From: an uncultured Sphingomonadaceae bacterium | Lineage (GTDB): Bacteria > Pseudomonadota > Alphaproteobacteria > Sphingomonadales > Sphingomonadaceae | Assembly: GCA_947495985.1 (NCBI GenBank) | Contig: CANMBD010000001.1 | Span: 682,001-746,000 of the forward strand | Reading direction: 5' to 3' | Length of the DNA: 64,000 nucleotides | Part shown: positions 27,016 to 36,322 of the stretch, one piece after another | Position numbering within the stretch: position 1 is the first letter of the stretch | Layout: every line of letters begins with the position of its first letter | Notes under the pieces: generated by a model | Told to the model about the DNA's origin: nothing | The model's database searches: none | The model's input: only the letters and a program-made list of their open reading frames with translations | Made by a program: the position numbers and the translations under genes

Positions 27016-30000
27016 ATGTCAAAGACTCCGTTTGTTCATCTGCGTGCTTTTTCGGCCTATACCATTTTGGACGGCGCGATGGAGCCGAAGGCGATGGGCG
27101 TCGTAGCCAAGGAACGGGGATTTCCAGCAATTGCGCTCACGGATCGCATAGGTCTCTTCGCATCGATGGCTTTTGACGACGGCTGTCGAGCGAATGGCGT
27201 TCAGCCAATAACCGGCTGTTTTTTGAGAGTCGCGCGGCCCGGTAACGGCGCGGGCGATAAACCGGCACTGGACTGGATCGCGCTATATGCGCAGAATGAG
27301 GACGGTTATCAAAACCTCTGCAGACTGGTGTCCGCCTCTCATCTGGAACGCCCGGCGGAGCTTGATGCGCATATCCCGCTTGAGATGCTTGAGCAGCACA
27401 ATGCCGGTCTTTTGGCACTTACCGGTGGTGGGGAAGGGGCCGTAACCCGGTTACTTGCTGAAGAACAACAATCAGAAGCAGAGGCCTATCTGTCACTGCT
27501 TCAGCAATATTTCCCTGATCGGCTGTATATCGAACTGTCCCGCCGGGATGATCCGGTAGAAATGGCTGCGGAGTCGGGACTGATTTCGTTAGCGATGGAC
27601 CGGAATATTCCTCTGGTAGCCACTAATCCCAGTTGTTTTGCCGAACCCGGCTTTCACGAAGCTCATGATGCGATGAAATGTATTGCCGGGTCCGCTTATG
27701 TCGAAAATGATGATCGCGATAAACCGTCTCCACATTTATGGATAAAGAGCGATATGGTGATGGAGGATTTATTCTCCGACCTTCCGGAAGCGCTTGAAAA
27801 CACGCTGGTGGTAGCAAAACGCTGTGCATATTCACCACCACGCCGAGATCCCATTTTGCCAAGTCTGGCAGGTGACCTTGCTGGAGAAGCAGAGCAGTTG
27901 CGCCGCGATGCGACAGCAGGACTGGAGGAGCGCCTTGCCCATGCTGGTGATATGGAAGAAGCAGAGCGGCAGGAATATTTTGACCGGCTTGATTTTGAGA
28001 TCAACGTCATCGTCAACATGGGATTTCCGGGCTATTTTCTGATCGTTGCAGACTTCATCAAATGGGCAAAGGAACAGGATATTCCGGTGGGTCCGGGGCG
28101 TGGTTCTGGTGCTGGCTCGGTGGTCGCATGGGCGCTGACGATCACCGACCTTGATCCGATAAAACTGGGCCTGCTTTTCGAACGCTTCCTGAACCCGGAA
28201 CGCGTGTCGATGCCTGACTTCGACATCGATTTCTGCGAAACCCGGCGCGGTGAAGTGATCCGATATGTGCAGGAGAAATACGGCACGGGACAGGTCGCCC
28301 AGATTATCACCTTTGGTAAACTGAAAGCGCGAGCGGTTCTGCGCGACGTTGGCCGCGTTCTCCAGATGCCTTATGGTCAGGTCGACCGGTTAACCAAGCT
28401 GGTGCCCAACCATCCGACCGACCCGTGGGACCTGAAAAGGGCGCTGAACGGTATTTCGGAGCTGGCGCAAGAATACAAGCAGGCCGATGTGAAGCGTCTG
28501 TTTGACCTTGCCATGAAGCTGGAAGGTTTGCCGCGCCACAGTTCGACCCACGCCGCCGGTGTCGTCATTGGTGACAGGCCGCTCGACCAGTTGGTTCCAC
28601 TCTATCGCGATCCACGGTCGGATTTGCCCGTCACCCAATTTGATATGAAATTTGTCGAGCAAGCCGGTCTGGTGAAGTTCGACTTCCTGGGTTTGAAAAC
28701 GCTCTCTGTCCTGAAGAAGGCGGTGGAGCTGCTCGCCGAGCGCAATATCAAAATCGATCTGTCGGCATTGGCCTGGGACGATCCCAAGGTGTTCGAGTTG
28801 CTGCAAAGAGGCGATACCGTCGGTGTGTTCCAGCTTGAATCGGAAGGCATGCGGCGTACGCTGGCGGCGGTGAAACCCACGAATTTTGGCGATATCATCG
28901 CTCTCGTTTCGCTCTACCGGCCCGGCCCGATGGACAATATCCCGCTCTTCGGAGATCGCAAGAATGGACGCGCGGAGCTCGCTTACCCGCACCCGCTGCT
29001 CGAAGACATATTGAAAGAGACTTACGGGATCATCGTCTATCAAGAACAAGTGATGCAGGCCGCGCAGGTCATTGCCGGCTACTCGCTTGGTGAGGCGGAT
29101 ATGCTGCGCCGGGCAATGGGTAAAAAGATCCAGTCTGAAATGGATGCGCAGCGCAGTATCTTTGTCGAAGGCGCTGCAAAAAATGGCGTGGAGAGTCAGC
29201 AGGCCAATGAGCTTTTTGACCTGATCGACAAATTTGCCGGCTATGGTTTCAACAAAAGCCACGCCGCGGCCTATGCCTTGCTGGCTTATCAAACGGCTTG
29301 GCTCAAAGCCCATTATCCGCATGAATTTTATGCCGCCTCCATGTGTTTCGATATGCATCAAAGCGACAAGCTCAGCATTTTTGTTGATGATATGAAGCGG
29401 CTTGGCGTGACGATATTGCCGCCATCGATCAACAAAAGCCGGCCATCTTTTGCGGTTGAAGAGCAGGAGGGTGCACTGCTCGCCGTGCGCTACGCCTTGG
29501 CGGGGCTTAAAAATGTCGGCGAGAAGGCAATGCAGTCGCTGGTCGCCGAACGTGCCGAGAGCGGATCATTCGAGTCGATGGACGATTTTGCAAATCGCGT
29601 TGATCCGTCCGGTATGAACAAAAGACAGATTGAAAGTCTTGCCGCCGCGGGCGCCTTTGATGAAATGGAACCCAATCGCGCTGCCGTTTATGAAGGTGCG
29701 GACATGTTGCTGTCCGTAGCTAACAGCGCGGCAGAGGCGCGGATGAGCGGGCAGGGCGGCCTTTTCGGTGAGGGCGGAGCAAGTGACATGCAGGCCATCC
29801 GGCTGCCAGCGAACAGCAACTGGAATCTTAGCGAAATCATGATGCGCGAGCGCGATGCTTACGGCTTCTACTTCGCTTCTCATCCGGTCACGCAATTTCA
29901 GGCGGTAACTTCCTCTCACGGGGCGATGACTTACGCTGCCTTGTGCGAAGAGGGGCCGATCGCCGAGGGGCAGCGCAAGCCAGCGGTAATGGCAGCCCTG

Positions 30001-30525
30001 GTCGAGGGTGTGCGCTGGCGGGAGAGCAAGCGCGGCAAACGGTTCGTGCTGGTCGATTTGTCGGACAGCAGCGGGCAGTTTTCCGGCAGTTGTTTTGAGG
30101 AAGAGCAATGCGAATTGCTGGCGAATATGGCCAAGGAAGGCAGCTGTGCCTTGCTCAACGTCGAACTTGATCAGCGGTCTGATGACGAAAGTCCGCGGGT
30201 GGCGATCCGGCGGGCGCAGGCCATGGACGGTCTGGAAAAGACCACCCGGACCCGGATGGAGCTGGAGGTTGCCGATCTCGACGCGCTGCAGGAGCTGAAG
30301 AATTTTCTCGCACCGCTGGCAGGGGGCAAGAGCGAGTTGATCGCAACGGTTCCCAGCTTTGAGGGGGAAGTCGCCCATATCTGTCTCGGCCGGTCTTTTC
30401 AGCTGGACGCACAGGCGGCTGAGACGCTCAGTCATATTGCCGGACTTGAGAATATCCGACTGGGTCCAGCCACCGGTTCCCGCCCAGTTCGTCATCGCCG
30501 ACCGAATTTAAGGCTTGTAAGCTGA
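27016..30525 (+). CDS. dnaE: DNA polymerase III alpha subunit
   Basis: Replicative polymerase; 1169 residues. It has an N-terminal PHP domain, the Pol3 palm with catalytic Asp in PDFDIDF (D401, D403, D405), fingers, a helix-hairpin-helix and an OB fold (about 985-1070). Several PHP metal ligands are not conserved: F12 stands where the second His of HLRxH is expected, R44 where TDH is expected, and Phe replaces Glu in the GCE position (here GCF). The enzyme thus probably depends on a separate DnaQ for proofreading. It stands alone; a seven-base stem (GGCCAAA 26981-26987, TTTGGCC 26992-26998) lies just ahead of its start. Confidence 0.97.
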   Translation: MSKTPFVHLRAFSAYTILDGAMEPKAMGVVAKERGFPAIALTDRIGLFASMAFDDGCRANGVQPITGCFLRVARPGNGAGDKPALDWIALYAQNEDGYQNLCRLVSASHLERPAELDAHIPLEMLEQHNAGLLALTGGGEGAVTRLLAEEQQSEAEAYLSLLQQYFPDRLYIELSRRDDPVEMAAESGLISLAMDRNIPLVATNPSCFAEPGFHEAHDAMKCIAGSAYVENDDRDKPSPHLWIKSDMVMEDLFSDLPEALENTLVVAKRCAYSPPRRDPILPSLAGDLAGEAEQLRRDATAGLEERLAHAGDMEEAERQEYFDRLDFEINVIVNMGFPGYFLIVADFIKWAKEQDIPVGPGRGSGAGSVVAWALTITDLDPIKLGLLFERFLNPERVSMPDFDIDFCETRRGEVIRYVQEKYGTGQVAQIITFGKLKARAVLRDVGRVLQMPYGQVDRLTKLVPNHPTDPWDLKRALNGISELAQEYKQADVKRLFDLAMKLEGLPRHSSTHAAGVVIGDRPLDQLVPLYRDPRSDLPVTQFDMKFVEQAGLVKFDFLGLKTLSVLKKAVELLAERNIKIDLSALAWDDPKVFELLQRGDTVGVFQLESEGMRRTLAAVKPTNFGDIIALVSLYRPGPMDNIPLFGDRKNGRAELAYPHPLLEDILKETYGIIVYQEQVMQAAQVIAGYSLGEADMLRRAMGKKIQSEMDAQRSIFVEGAAKNGVESQQANELFDLIDKFAGYGFNKSHAAAYALLAYQTAWLKAHYPHEFYAASMCFDMHQSDKLSIFVDDMKRLGVTILPPSINKSRPSFAVEEQEGALLAVRYALAGLKNVGEKAMQSLVAERAESGSFESMDDFANRVDPSGMNKRQIESLAAAGAFDEMEPNRAAVYEGADMLLSVANSAAEARMSGQGGLFGEGGASDMQAIRLPANSNWNLSEIMMRERDAYGFYFASHPVTQFQAVTSSHGAMTYAALCEEGPIAEGQRKPAVMAALVEGVRWRESKRGKRFVLVDLSDSSGQFSGSCFEEEQCELLANMAKEGSCALLNVELDQRSDDESPRVAIRRAQAMDGLEKTTRTRMELEVADLDALQELKNFLAPLAGGKSELIATVPSFEGEVAHICLGRSFQLDAQAAETLSHIAGLENIRLGPATGSRPVRHRRPNLRLVS

Positions 30526-30569
30526 GCCGTTTCTGTCAAAAAACAGCCAATAACTAACGGGAGAGACCA

Positions 30570-32177
30570 ATGGCTGGAGCTATGCAGGGCAGCGCGCTCA
30601 AAATCACCAATCTGATTGACCATGCAGCGCGGGAACATACGACGCGGGAAATTGTCAGCTATTGGGCCGATGGCTCTCTCACCCGCACCAATTGGGGTGA
30701 AATAGGCCAGGATTCACGAAAATTTTCGCAGGCGCTGCAACGACTTGGCATGAAAAAGGGCGACCGGATCGCGACTATTGCGATGAACCATGCTCATCAT
30801 CTGATCAGCTGGTACGGCTCTGCGGGCATTGGCGGCATTCTGCACACCGTGAACCCGCGACTGTTTGAAGAGCAGCTGGTCTATATCATCAACCATGCCG
30901 AAGACCGGGTCCTGCTGTTCGACAAGATGTTCACGCCGATTATCGAAATGCTGAAACCGCAGCTGAAAACGGTCGAACATTATATCCAGTTTGATGGTGA
31001 GAAGGGCGACTACCCGACCTTCCGCGAGCTGGTTGATGCCGAAGACGGTAATTTTGACTGGGTCGATGTGGATGAGAATGATCCTTGCGGGCTTTGCTAT
31101 ACCAGCGGCACCACCGGCAATCCCAAGGGTGTGCTCTATGAACATCGCTCCAATGTCCTGCATGCGCTGACCGAGGTGCAGCCGGATATTATGGACCTCG
31201 CGACCCGTTCCGTGATGTTGCCCGTCGTGCCGATGTTCCACGCCAATGCCTGGGGACTGCCTTTTGCCTGCGCGGCGGTTGGCGCGAAAATGGTCTTTTC
31301 GGCCAGCAATGAGGCGCCGGTTCTGTGGAAACTGATCCGTGACGAGGGCGTGACCCATAGCGCTGGTGTGCCGACGGTCTGGCTCTCGATGTTTGCCGAT
31401 ATGGATGCCAATGGCGGCGACTATGGCAAGTTGCAGGTCATTACCATCGGCGGTTCGGCTTGTCCGCGGTCGATGATCGAGCGGTTGATGAAAAACGGCA
31501 TGCGGGTGGCCCATGCCTGGGGCATGACGGAAACCTCGCCCATTGGAACCGCAGGCTCGCTTCCCGCCAACTGGGATGACCTGAACTTTGACGAGAAGGT
31601 CGACGTGATCTGCAAACAGGGACGGCCTCCCTTTGGTGTGGAACTCAGGGTTGTGGATGATGATGGTAATGTCCTGCCGCGCGATGGCGAGTCGAGCGGA
31701 ACATTGGAAATCCGCGGCCCCTGGATCATCCAGCGCTATTACCGTGCCGATGAAGAAGCGGTTGAGGATGATCTGTGGTTCGATACCGGCGACGTTGCAG
31801 TCCTCCATCCCGATGGGACAATGCAGATTACTGATCGTGCCAAGGACGTGATCAAGTCAGGCGGCGAATGGATCAGCTCGATCGAACTGGAAAATGCCGC
31901 TGTAGGCTGTCCCGGCGTGGCGGAAGCGGCTGCGGTCGGCGTCTATCACCCGAAATGGGATGAGCGGCCCTTGTTGCTCGTCGTCAAAAAGCCGGATGCT
32001 GATGTGACTGGTGACGAGATAATCGCTTGTCTGACCGACAAGGTTGCCAAATGGTGGCTGCCCGATGAAGTGAAATTCATCGACGAATTGCCGCACACAG
32101 CGACCGGCAAAATCCTGAAACGCGCGCTGCGTGACGAGTATAAGGATTATAAACTGAGCAGTCTGGCGGAGGCTTGA
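30570..32177 (+). CDS. Acyl-CoA synthetase, medium/long-chain (AlkK/FadD-like)
   Basis: Activates a fatty acid to its CoA ester through an acyl-AMP. The 535 residues form one AMP-binding enzyme: P-loop-like [12 protein letters not shown], the A5 region [10 protein letters not shown]7 YRADEEAV...WFDTGDVA, A8 [14 protein letters not shown], and catalytic Lys in [11 protein letters not shown] near the C-terminus. The whole sequence resembles the medium-chain AlkK/DmdB group, but substrate length cannot be read from sequence. It is 44 bases after dnaE, which may be one unit, with a GGGAG ribosome site. Confidence 0.9.
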   Translation: MAGAMQGSALKITNLIDHAAREHTTREIVSYWADGSLTRTNWGEIGQDSRKFSQALQRLGMKKGDRIATIAMNHAHHLISWYGSAGIGGILHTVNPRLFEEQLVYIINHAEDRVLLFDKMFTPIIEMLKPQLKTVEHYIQFDGEKGDYPTFRELVDAEDGNFDWVDVDENDPCGLCYTSGTTGNPKGVLYEHRSNVLHALTEVQPDIMDLATRSVMLPVVPMFHANAWGLPFACAAVGAKMVFSASNEAPVLWKLIRDEGVTHSAGVPTVWLSMFADMDANGGDYGKLQVITIGGSACPRSMIERLMKNGMRVAHAWGMTETSPIGTAGSLPANWDDLNFDEKVDVICKQGRPPFGVELRVVDDDGNVLPRDGESSGTLEIRGPWIIQRYYRADEEAVEDDLWFDTGDVAVLHPDGTMQITDRAKDVIKSGGEWISSIELENAAVGCPGVAEAAAVGVYHPKWDERPLLLVVKKPDADVTGDEIIACLTDKVAKWWLPDEVKFIDELPHTATGKILKRALRDEYKDYKLSSLAEA

Positions 32178-32313
32178 TTTTAAACCTCAGGCGGTGACAC
32201 GGCTAAATCTGTCGCCTTGGCTATCGCACCATAGGGCGCGGCGGCAGTCGGTCCGCTGCCAGTTATAAAGGTTATGTCCGAGTGCAGCGAGGAAAACCAG
32301 GCGGGCGGACAGA

Positions 32314-32946
32314 TCAAGACAGGCCGGGCAGCAATGCCGTCGCCCCAGCAAATATCATGTCAACGGCAATGGCCAACAAGATCATCCCCATCAACCTTGT
32401 CATAATAACCCGCATTGTTTCAGTCAGAACCTTGCCAAAAAAAGAAGCAAAGAAAAGTACAAGAAACAAGAGTAGCAACACGGCAGCAATGACGATCCCA
32501 ATCGGTATCAAACCACTCTCGCTGCTGACATGACCGGCATAGATTATGATTGTTGCAATTGTCCCGGGACCAACAATCATCGGAAAGGTGATAGGGTAAA
32601 ATGCCAGGCTTGATAAATCTGACATTTGACCTTTTTCACCATCCGATCCATGATGAGAAGCAGCATCGGATCCGTTGAGCATTGACCAGGCAATATGGGC
32701 CAATACAACACCGCCGGCTACTCTAAATTCGTTCACTGATACACCAAAAAAGCTGATGATCTGCTGTCCAGCTATTAATATGACGGCGCACATGACAGCT
32801 GAGAAGAGAGCGATCTTGCAGGCCAATAGTCGTTGCTGGCTTACAGAAAAGTCCGTGGTCAGCGCCAAGAAGATCGGCAAATTGACAAACGGATTCATGA
32901 TTGCGAAGAATGATCCGAAGGCCTTGGCCATAAGTGCTTCGTCCAT
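32314..32946 (-). CDS. MarC-family integral membrane protein
   Basis: A 210-residue protein with six predicted transmembrane helices and the family landmarks FFAIMNPFVNLPIFLALT near the start, FFGVSVNEFRVAGGVVLA, and FYPITFPMIVGPGTIATI in the middle. MarC proteins were once linked to antibiotic resistance, but that was withdrawn and the function is unknown. It is a single-gene unit on minus; the 115-base gap before its start has no clear promoter that I can name. Confidence 0.92.
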   Translation of the reverse strand: MDEALMAKAFGSFFAIMNPFVNLPIFLALTTDFSVSQQRLLACKIALFSAVMCAVILIAGQQIISFFGVSVNEFRVAGGVVLAHIAWSMLNGSDAASHHGSDGEKGQMSDLSSLAFYPITFPMIVGPGTIATIIIYAGHVSSESGLIPIGIVIAAVLLLLFLVLFFASFFGKVLTETMRVIMTRLMGMILLAIAVDMIFAGATALLPGLS

Positions 32947-33061
32947 AACACATCCCCCTGCATTTTGGTGATATTGGATAAATCGTTTTCACTCTTTGGC
33001 CAAGCGATGAATCAAAGATGGTTTATTCCGACATTTTCTGATGTCCGTTTTTGAAAACTCA

Positions 33062-34189
33062 TCACTCCGGGATGCATTCTCGAAAATCATGTTTGCTTAA
33101 TCTGGCTATTCGTCGGTCATTCGCAACTCCTATTGTCGCAGCGGAAAATTTTGCTGATTTTTGAAGATTGTCATCATCTTGAAGCGCTTCAAGATAGGCC
33201 AGCAGGTAATTCTCGAAAGGCAATTTTAACAGACAAGCGATGGCCGAAGTCCCGAAGCTATGTTCGATTTCTGCTGTCATCTGTTGCCCGACGAAATAGG
33301 AATGTTCGCCGAAAGAACCGTCAAAGGCCAGACCGTATATCTGGGGAAACCTGGTTTCAATCTCTGCCGGTTTGTGGTCGATCGCTTCGATCATATAGTC
33401 GAATAGTTGGAAATTATATTCCAGATGACGGAAATTTCTTCGGGCCAGTGAACGGGAAAAATTCGAATATCTGCCATCTCCCTTGATGCCCCGCATATCG
33501 CCGATATGCGATGCGGATCCCTCTATGGCCAAACGTTCGAACATGAAGTCATAGGCCGCCGTTTGTGTTTTAATCTCGCTCAATCCCGGTGAAGCGGGAT
33601 AGGCAAAGCTGTTCTGCATGGAATGGTAGGTTTCATGGGCGATCAGCCTTATGATTGCATTATATTCGCCTTCCATATCCGCAGCCAAGCAAGGGATATC
33701 GATAAAGAAGATGCCCTCTTTTTGAAATCCGCCGCAGGAAAAGCTGGCTCCGGCGAGAACGACTTTGCCCTCAAATATAAAGTCCTCGGGAACATAGGGT
33801 TTCAGGAGTGCAGTCACACGTGCGTTTAGTTGCTGGCGGTTTCGTGACAGAAAATCGATGGCATCACGCATTGCGTCGCGGCGTTCGACCAGCGCGGAGA
33901 ACCGGAACGGGTCCGGTGATGGAATTTCGCAGCGTGAAATGCGCTGCAACCCGGCGACATAATTTTCAAACGAGAACCGTTCGGCAAACTGCCGATGATG
34001 GGCCAATTGTGCCTGCAACTGCTCTGATGCGGCCCATTCTGCTTCATCAATTTCCGTATTGGAACAGGCAATTTCAAGCAGGCGTTCAGCCTGGGAAATA
34101 TCGATATCCAGATTGATGGTCTGGGCAGCCGCAGGAGAAACAAGCGTGAACAGGCAGATAATTGAAAAGACAAAGCGCATAATATCCAT
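33062..34189 (-). CDS. Predicted secreted zinc metalloprotease (HExxH)
   Basis: A 375-residue protein with a signal peptide (hydrophobic core FVFSIICLFTLV, likely cut after AAA-Q near residue 22). It has the zinc motif HETYH at H185, E186, H189 in LIAHETYHSMQ, and a possible third ligand about 40 residues on in IEGSASHIGDM, resembling the EGxAxH pattern of DUF2268/DUF5700-like gluzincins. Cysteines at 42, 87, 152 and 167 could form disulfides in the periplasm. The start may be ATG 34189 or the second ATG at 34180 (MRFVFS), which would have TGGGATGGA as ribosome site. A strong inverted repeat covers this start. The substrate is unknown. Confidence 0.72.
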   Translation of the reverse strand: MDIMRFVFSIICLFTLVSPAAAQTINLDIDISQAERLLEIACSNTEIDEAEWAASEQLQAQLAHHRQFAERFSFENYVAGLQRISRCEIPSPDPFRFSALVERRDAMRDAIDFLSRNRQQLNARVTALLKPYVPEDFIFEGKVVLAGASFSCGGFQKEGIFFIDIPCLAADMEGEYNAIIRLIAHETYHSMQNSFAYPASPGLSEIKTQTAAYDFMFERLAIEGSASHIGDMRGIKGDGRYSNFSRSLARRNFRHLEYNFQLFDYMIEAIDHKPAEIETRFPQIYGLAFDGSFGEHSYFVGQQMTAEIEHSFGTSAIACLLKLPFENYLLAYLEALQDDDNLQKSAKFSAATIGVANDRRIARLSKHDFRECIPE

Positions 34190-34223
34190 CCCAACTGTAT
34201 TGGTAATATAATACAGTTGGGAT
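34188..34223. promoter_or_regulatory. 14-bp perfect inverted repeat over the metalloprotease start
   Basis: Arms ATCCCAACTGTATT (34188-34201) and AATACAGTTGGGAT (34210-34223) with an 8-base spacer. One arm includes the first ATG and the ribosome site of the metalloprotease gene. It could be a repressor operator, an mRNA hairpin that hides the start, or a 3' stop for the kynA-kynU transcript; no T-run follows. Confidence 0.75.
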
Positions 34224-34251
34224 GGTTTGGCGCAAGCTGAAAATCCAGAAG

Positions 34252-35382
34252 CTATTCCAGCGCCTGTATTTGGGCAAGAAATCGCATCAGATGGTTAACA
34301 TCATCCGCATCATGATAAAGGCCGAAACCGATGCGCAGGACGTCTCCGCGTACGTCGGTCACGACGTTCCGTTCCACAAGTGCCGCGTGCAGGGATGCCG
34401 CGTTTTCGCCCTTGAACGCCAGAAACCGGGCATGGGGCTCGCCATCAAGCGGATTTAGCAGGTGCATGCTTGATAGCGGGTCCTTTTCCAGAAACTGATT
34501 TTGCAATGCCGCGACATGGTTCGATATTTTGCCTGTCGACAGTCCGGCATCAGACAGCATCGCCTGTACGGCGTTGAACCGGTAGAGGCCCGACGGATCA
34601 AATGTGCTGCCCAGAAACCGGCGGCCGTCGGCGGCATAGCCGACCTTGCCGGGCGGCAGCGCGAGATCATCAAAGGCGGCATACCAGCCAGTCACCGGTG
34701 GCCGCGGTGCGTATCCGGGCGGGGCGTGGAGGAAACAGACGCCTTCTCCCGACATCGCATATTTATAGCCGCCGGACAGGTAGAATATCCGGTCCGCGAC
34801 GGCAGAAAGATCGGTATCGAGCGCCATAAACCCGTGATAGCCGTCTATGACCACCCACGGTCCTTCCGGGCAGGCGAGCGCCGCGAATTGATCGATACCG
34901 CTCAGCACTGTGCCCGAGTTAAACAGCACCTGGCTGGCAAAGATCAGGTCATGGCCGCCGGACTGTGCTTTTCCAACCAGTGCATTTGCCGGAACCGCTT
35001 CGACAATAACATCTCCGCTTTCTGACCAGCGATCCATTTGCCGCCGAAAGCTGTGAAATTCACCATCGGTTGTCAGGACGCGGACCGGACGGGCTGAAAT
35101 GGCTGATATGATGCGGACCAGAAAATCATGCGTATTCGGCGCAAAAGCAATAGTGCCCGGATCAGGCAGATTGAGCTCTGCGGCGACATGGCCCTGTGCC
35201 TCCGCCCAGACCGGCCCCATGACCTTGTCCCATTTGTGATCGGCCAATCTCATGGCATCATCGCAGGCCGCCATATGGCCTTCATAAGCCGCATCCGGCC
35301 AAAGATGATGACTATGCGCCGCGAAATGCAGGCGATCGGGATTGGCGGCCAGAGCCTTGGAAAAGAGTGTTTTCCAGCTCAC
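34252..35382 (-). CDS. Kynureninase-like PLP enzyme (aminotransferase class V fold)
   Basis: A 376-residue fold-type I PLP enzyme. K207 in LSGGYKYAMSGEGV is the Schiff-base lysine, and D180 in VIDGYHGF contacts the pyridine ring. It overlaps the start region of the tryptophan 2,3-dioxygenase gene's end by 4 bases, so kynureninase (kynurenine to anthranilate and alanine) is the likely activity, but the protein is shorter than the usual 400-plus-residue KynU and lacks a fully convincing match. No kynurenine formamidase is adjacent. The minus-strand order is kynA then this gene. Confidence 0.75.
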   Translation of the reverse strand: MSWKTLFSKALAANPDRLHFAAHSHHLWPDAAYEGHMAACDDAMRLADHKWDKVMGPVWAEAQGHVAAELNLPDPGTIAFAPNTHDFLVRIISAISARPVRVLTTDGEFHSFRRQMDRWSESGDVIVEAVPANALVGKAQSGGHDLIFASQVLFNSGTVLSGIDQFAALACPEGPWVVIDGYHGFMALDTDLSAVADRIFYLSGGYKYAMSGEGVCFLHAPPGYAPRPPVTGWYAAFDDLALPPGKVGYAADGRRFLGSTFDPSGLYRFNAVQAMLSDAGLSTGKISNHVAALQNQFLEKDPLSSMHLLNPLDGEPHARFLAFKGENAASLHAALVERNVVTDVRGDVLRIGFGLYHDADDVNHLMRFLAQIQALE

Positions 35383-36197
35383 AAGGTCGTCCGCACTGAC
35401 CAGAGTTCGGGAAAGGCGCGCTTGGACAGGGTGGATTGCAGATAGGAAACCCCGGCGGTGCCGCCCGTTCCCATTTTGCCGCCGATAACACGCTCCACCG
35501 TCAACACATGCTTGTGCCGCCAGGTCGCCATGGCATCATCCAGATCAACAAGCTTTTCGGCCAGCTGGTAAAGCTCCCAATAGCGCTGCGTATCACGATA
35601 GACGTTGAGGAAGGCGGCTTCCACCTCTGGTGAGGGAACGTGTGATGTGCTGAAATCGCGTTCGAGAATGGCGGATGGAATATCAAAACCGGCGCGGGCG
35701 AGGGCGGCAATGGCATGGTCCCAAAGGCTGGGTGCTGCCAATGCCGCCTGCATCGCGGCCTGAGCTTCTGGCCGGTCGTCCTGATATTTCAGAAAGCCCT
35801 TGTCTTTCAGCCCCAAGAGATATTCAACCGTCCGGAACTGATCGGACTGAAAGCCCGAGCTTTCCCCAAGCACATGGCGAAACCGGCTATAGTCGCTTGG
35901 CGTCATGGTGGAGAGCACATCCCAGCTCAGCGTCATTACTGCCTGTATCCGGCTGACCCGAGCGAGCGCCTTATAGGCAGGCACCAATGCATCATTGGCA
36001 ATTTGCGTGATGGCGAGATGCATCTCGCGGATAATCTGTTTCAGCCATAATTCCTTGGTCTGATGGATGATGATGAAGAGCATCTCGTCATCGTTATCCG
36101 ACTTCGGGTGCTGGGCAGACAACAGGGCGTCGAGGGCAAGATAGCTGGCGTAAGTAACATTTTGTTTTTCGGTCATGGGGAAATGTAACCCTGGCAT
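35379..36197 (-). CDS. kynA: Tryptophan 2,3-dioxygenase
   Basis: Haem enzyme that opens the indole ring of tryptophan to N-formylkynurenine. The 272 residues match the family: YASYLALDALLSAQHP, the active-site H45 in IIHQTKELW, FRHVLGESSGFQS, and the haem-side WRHKHVLTVERVIGGKMGTGGTAG near the end. ATG 36176 (MTEKQN) is an alternative start seven codons in; neither has a strong ribosome site. It is first in a two-gene unit with the kynureninase-like gene and divergent from an exported hydrolase. Confidence 0.95.
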   Translation of the reverse strand: MPGLHFPMTEKQNVTYASYLALDALLSAQHPKSDNDDEMLFIIIHQTKELWLKQIIREMHLAITQIANDALVPAYKALARVSRIQAVMTLSWDVLSTMTPSDYSRFRHVLGESSGFQSDQFRTVEYLLGLKDKGFLKYQDDRPEAQAAMQAALAAPSLWDHAIAALARAGFDIPSAILERDFSTSHVPSPEVEAAFLNVYRDTQRYWELYQLAEKLVDLDDAMATWRHKHVLTVERVIGGKMGTGGTAGVSYLQSTLSKRAFPELWSVRTTL

Positions 36198-36287
36198 CGG
36201 CCGAAGGGAAGGTAAGTTTCCCGTATAGGCAAAATTAGGCTCAACCGTTTTTGGATGGCTTGATTAGTCAATTAAAGCAGAATATTG

Positions 36288-36299
36288 ATGATATATCAT
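36288..36299. promoter_or_regulatory. Palindrome between kynA and the hydrolase gene
   Basis: The perfect 12-base palindrome ATGATATATCAT lies in the AT-rich 125-base gap between divergent starts, 24 bases ahead of the hydrolase ATG. It may be an operator or simply part of a promoter. Confidence 0.25.
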
Positions 36300-36322
36300 A
36301 ACAAATAATGAGAGTTTGAAAT

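Noticed and set aside
28390..29361. 323-codon open frame antisense to dnaE
   Set aside because: Shadow of the dnaE reading frame in moderately GC-rich DNA; no ribosome site or protein family.
33043..33062. Possible fifth copy of the palindromic repeat after the metalloprotease gene
   Set aside because: Only one arm (GATGTCCG) matches and no complementary GGACAT arm follows.
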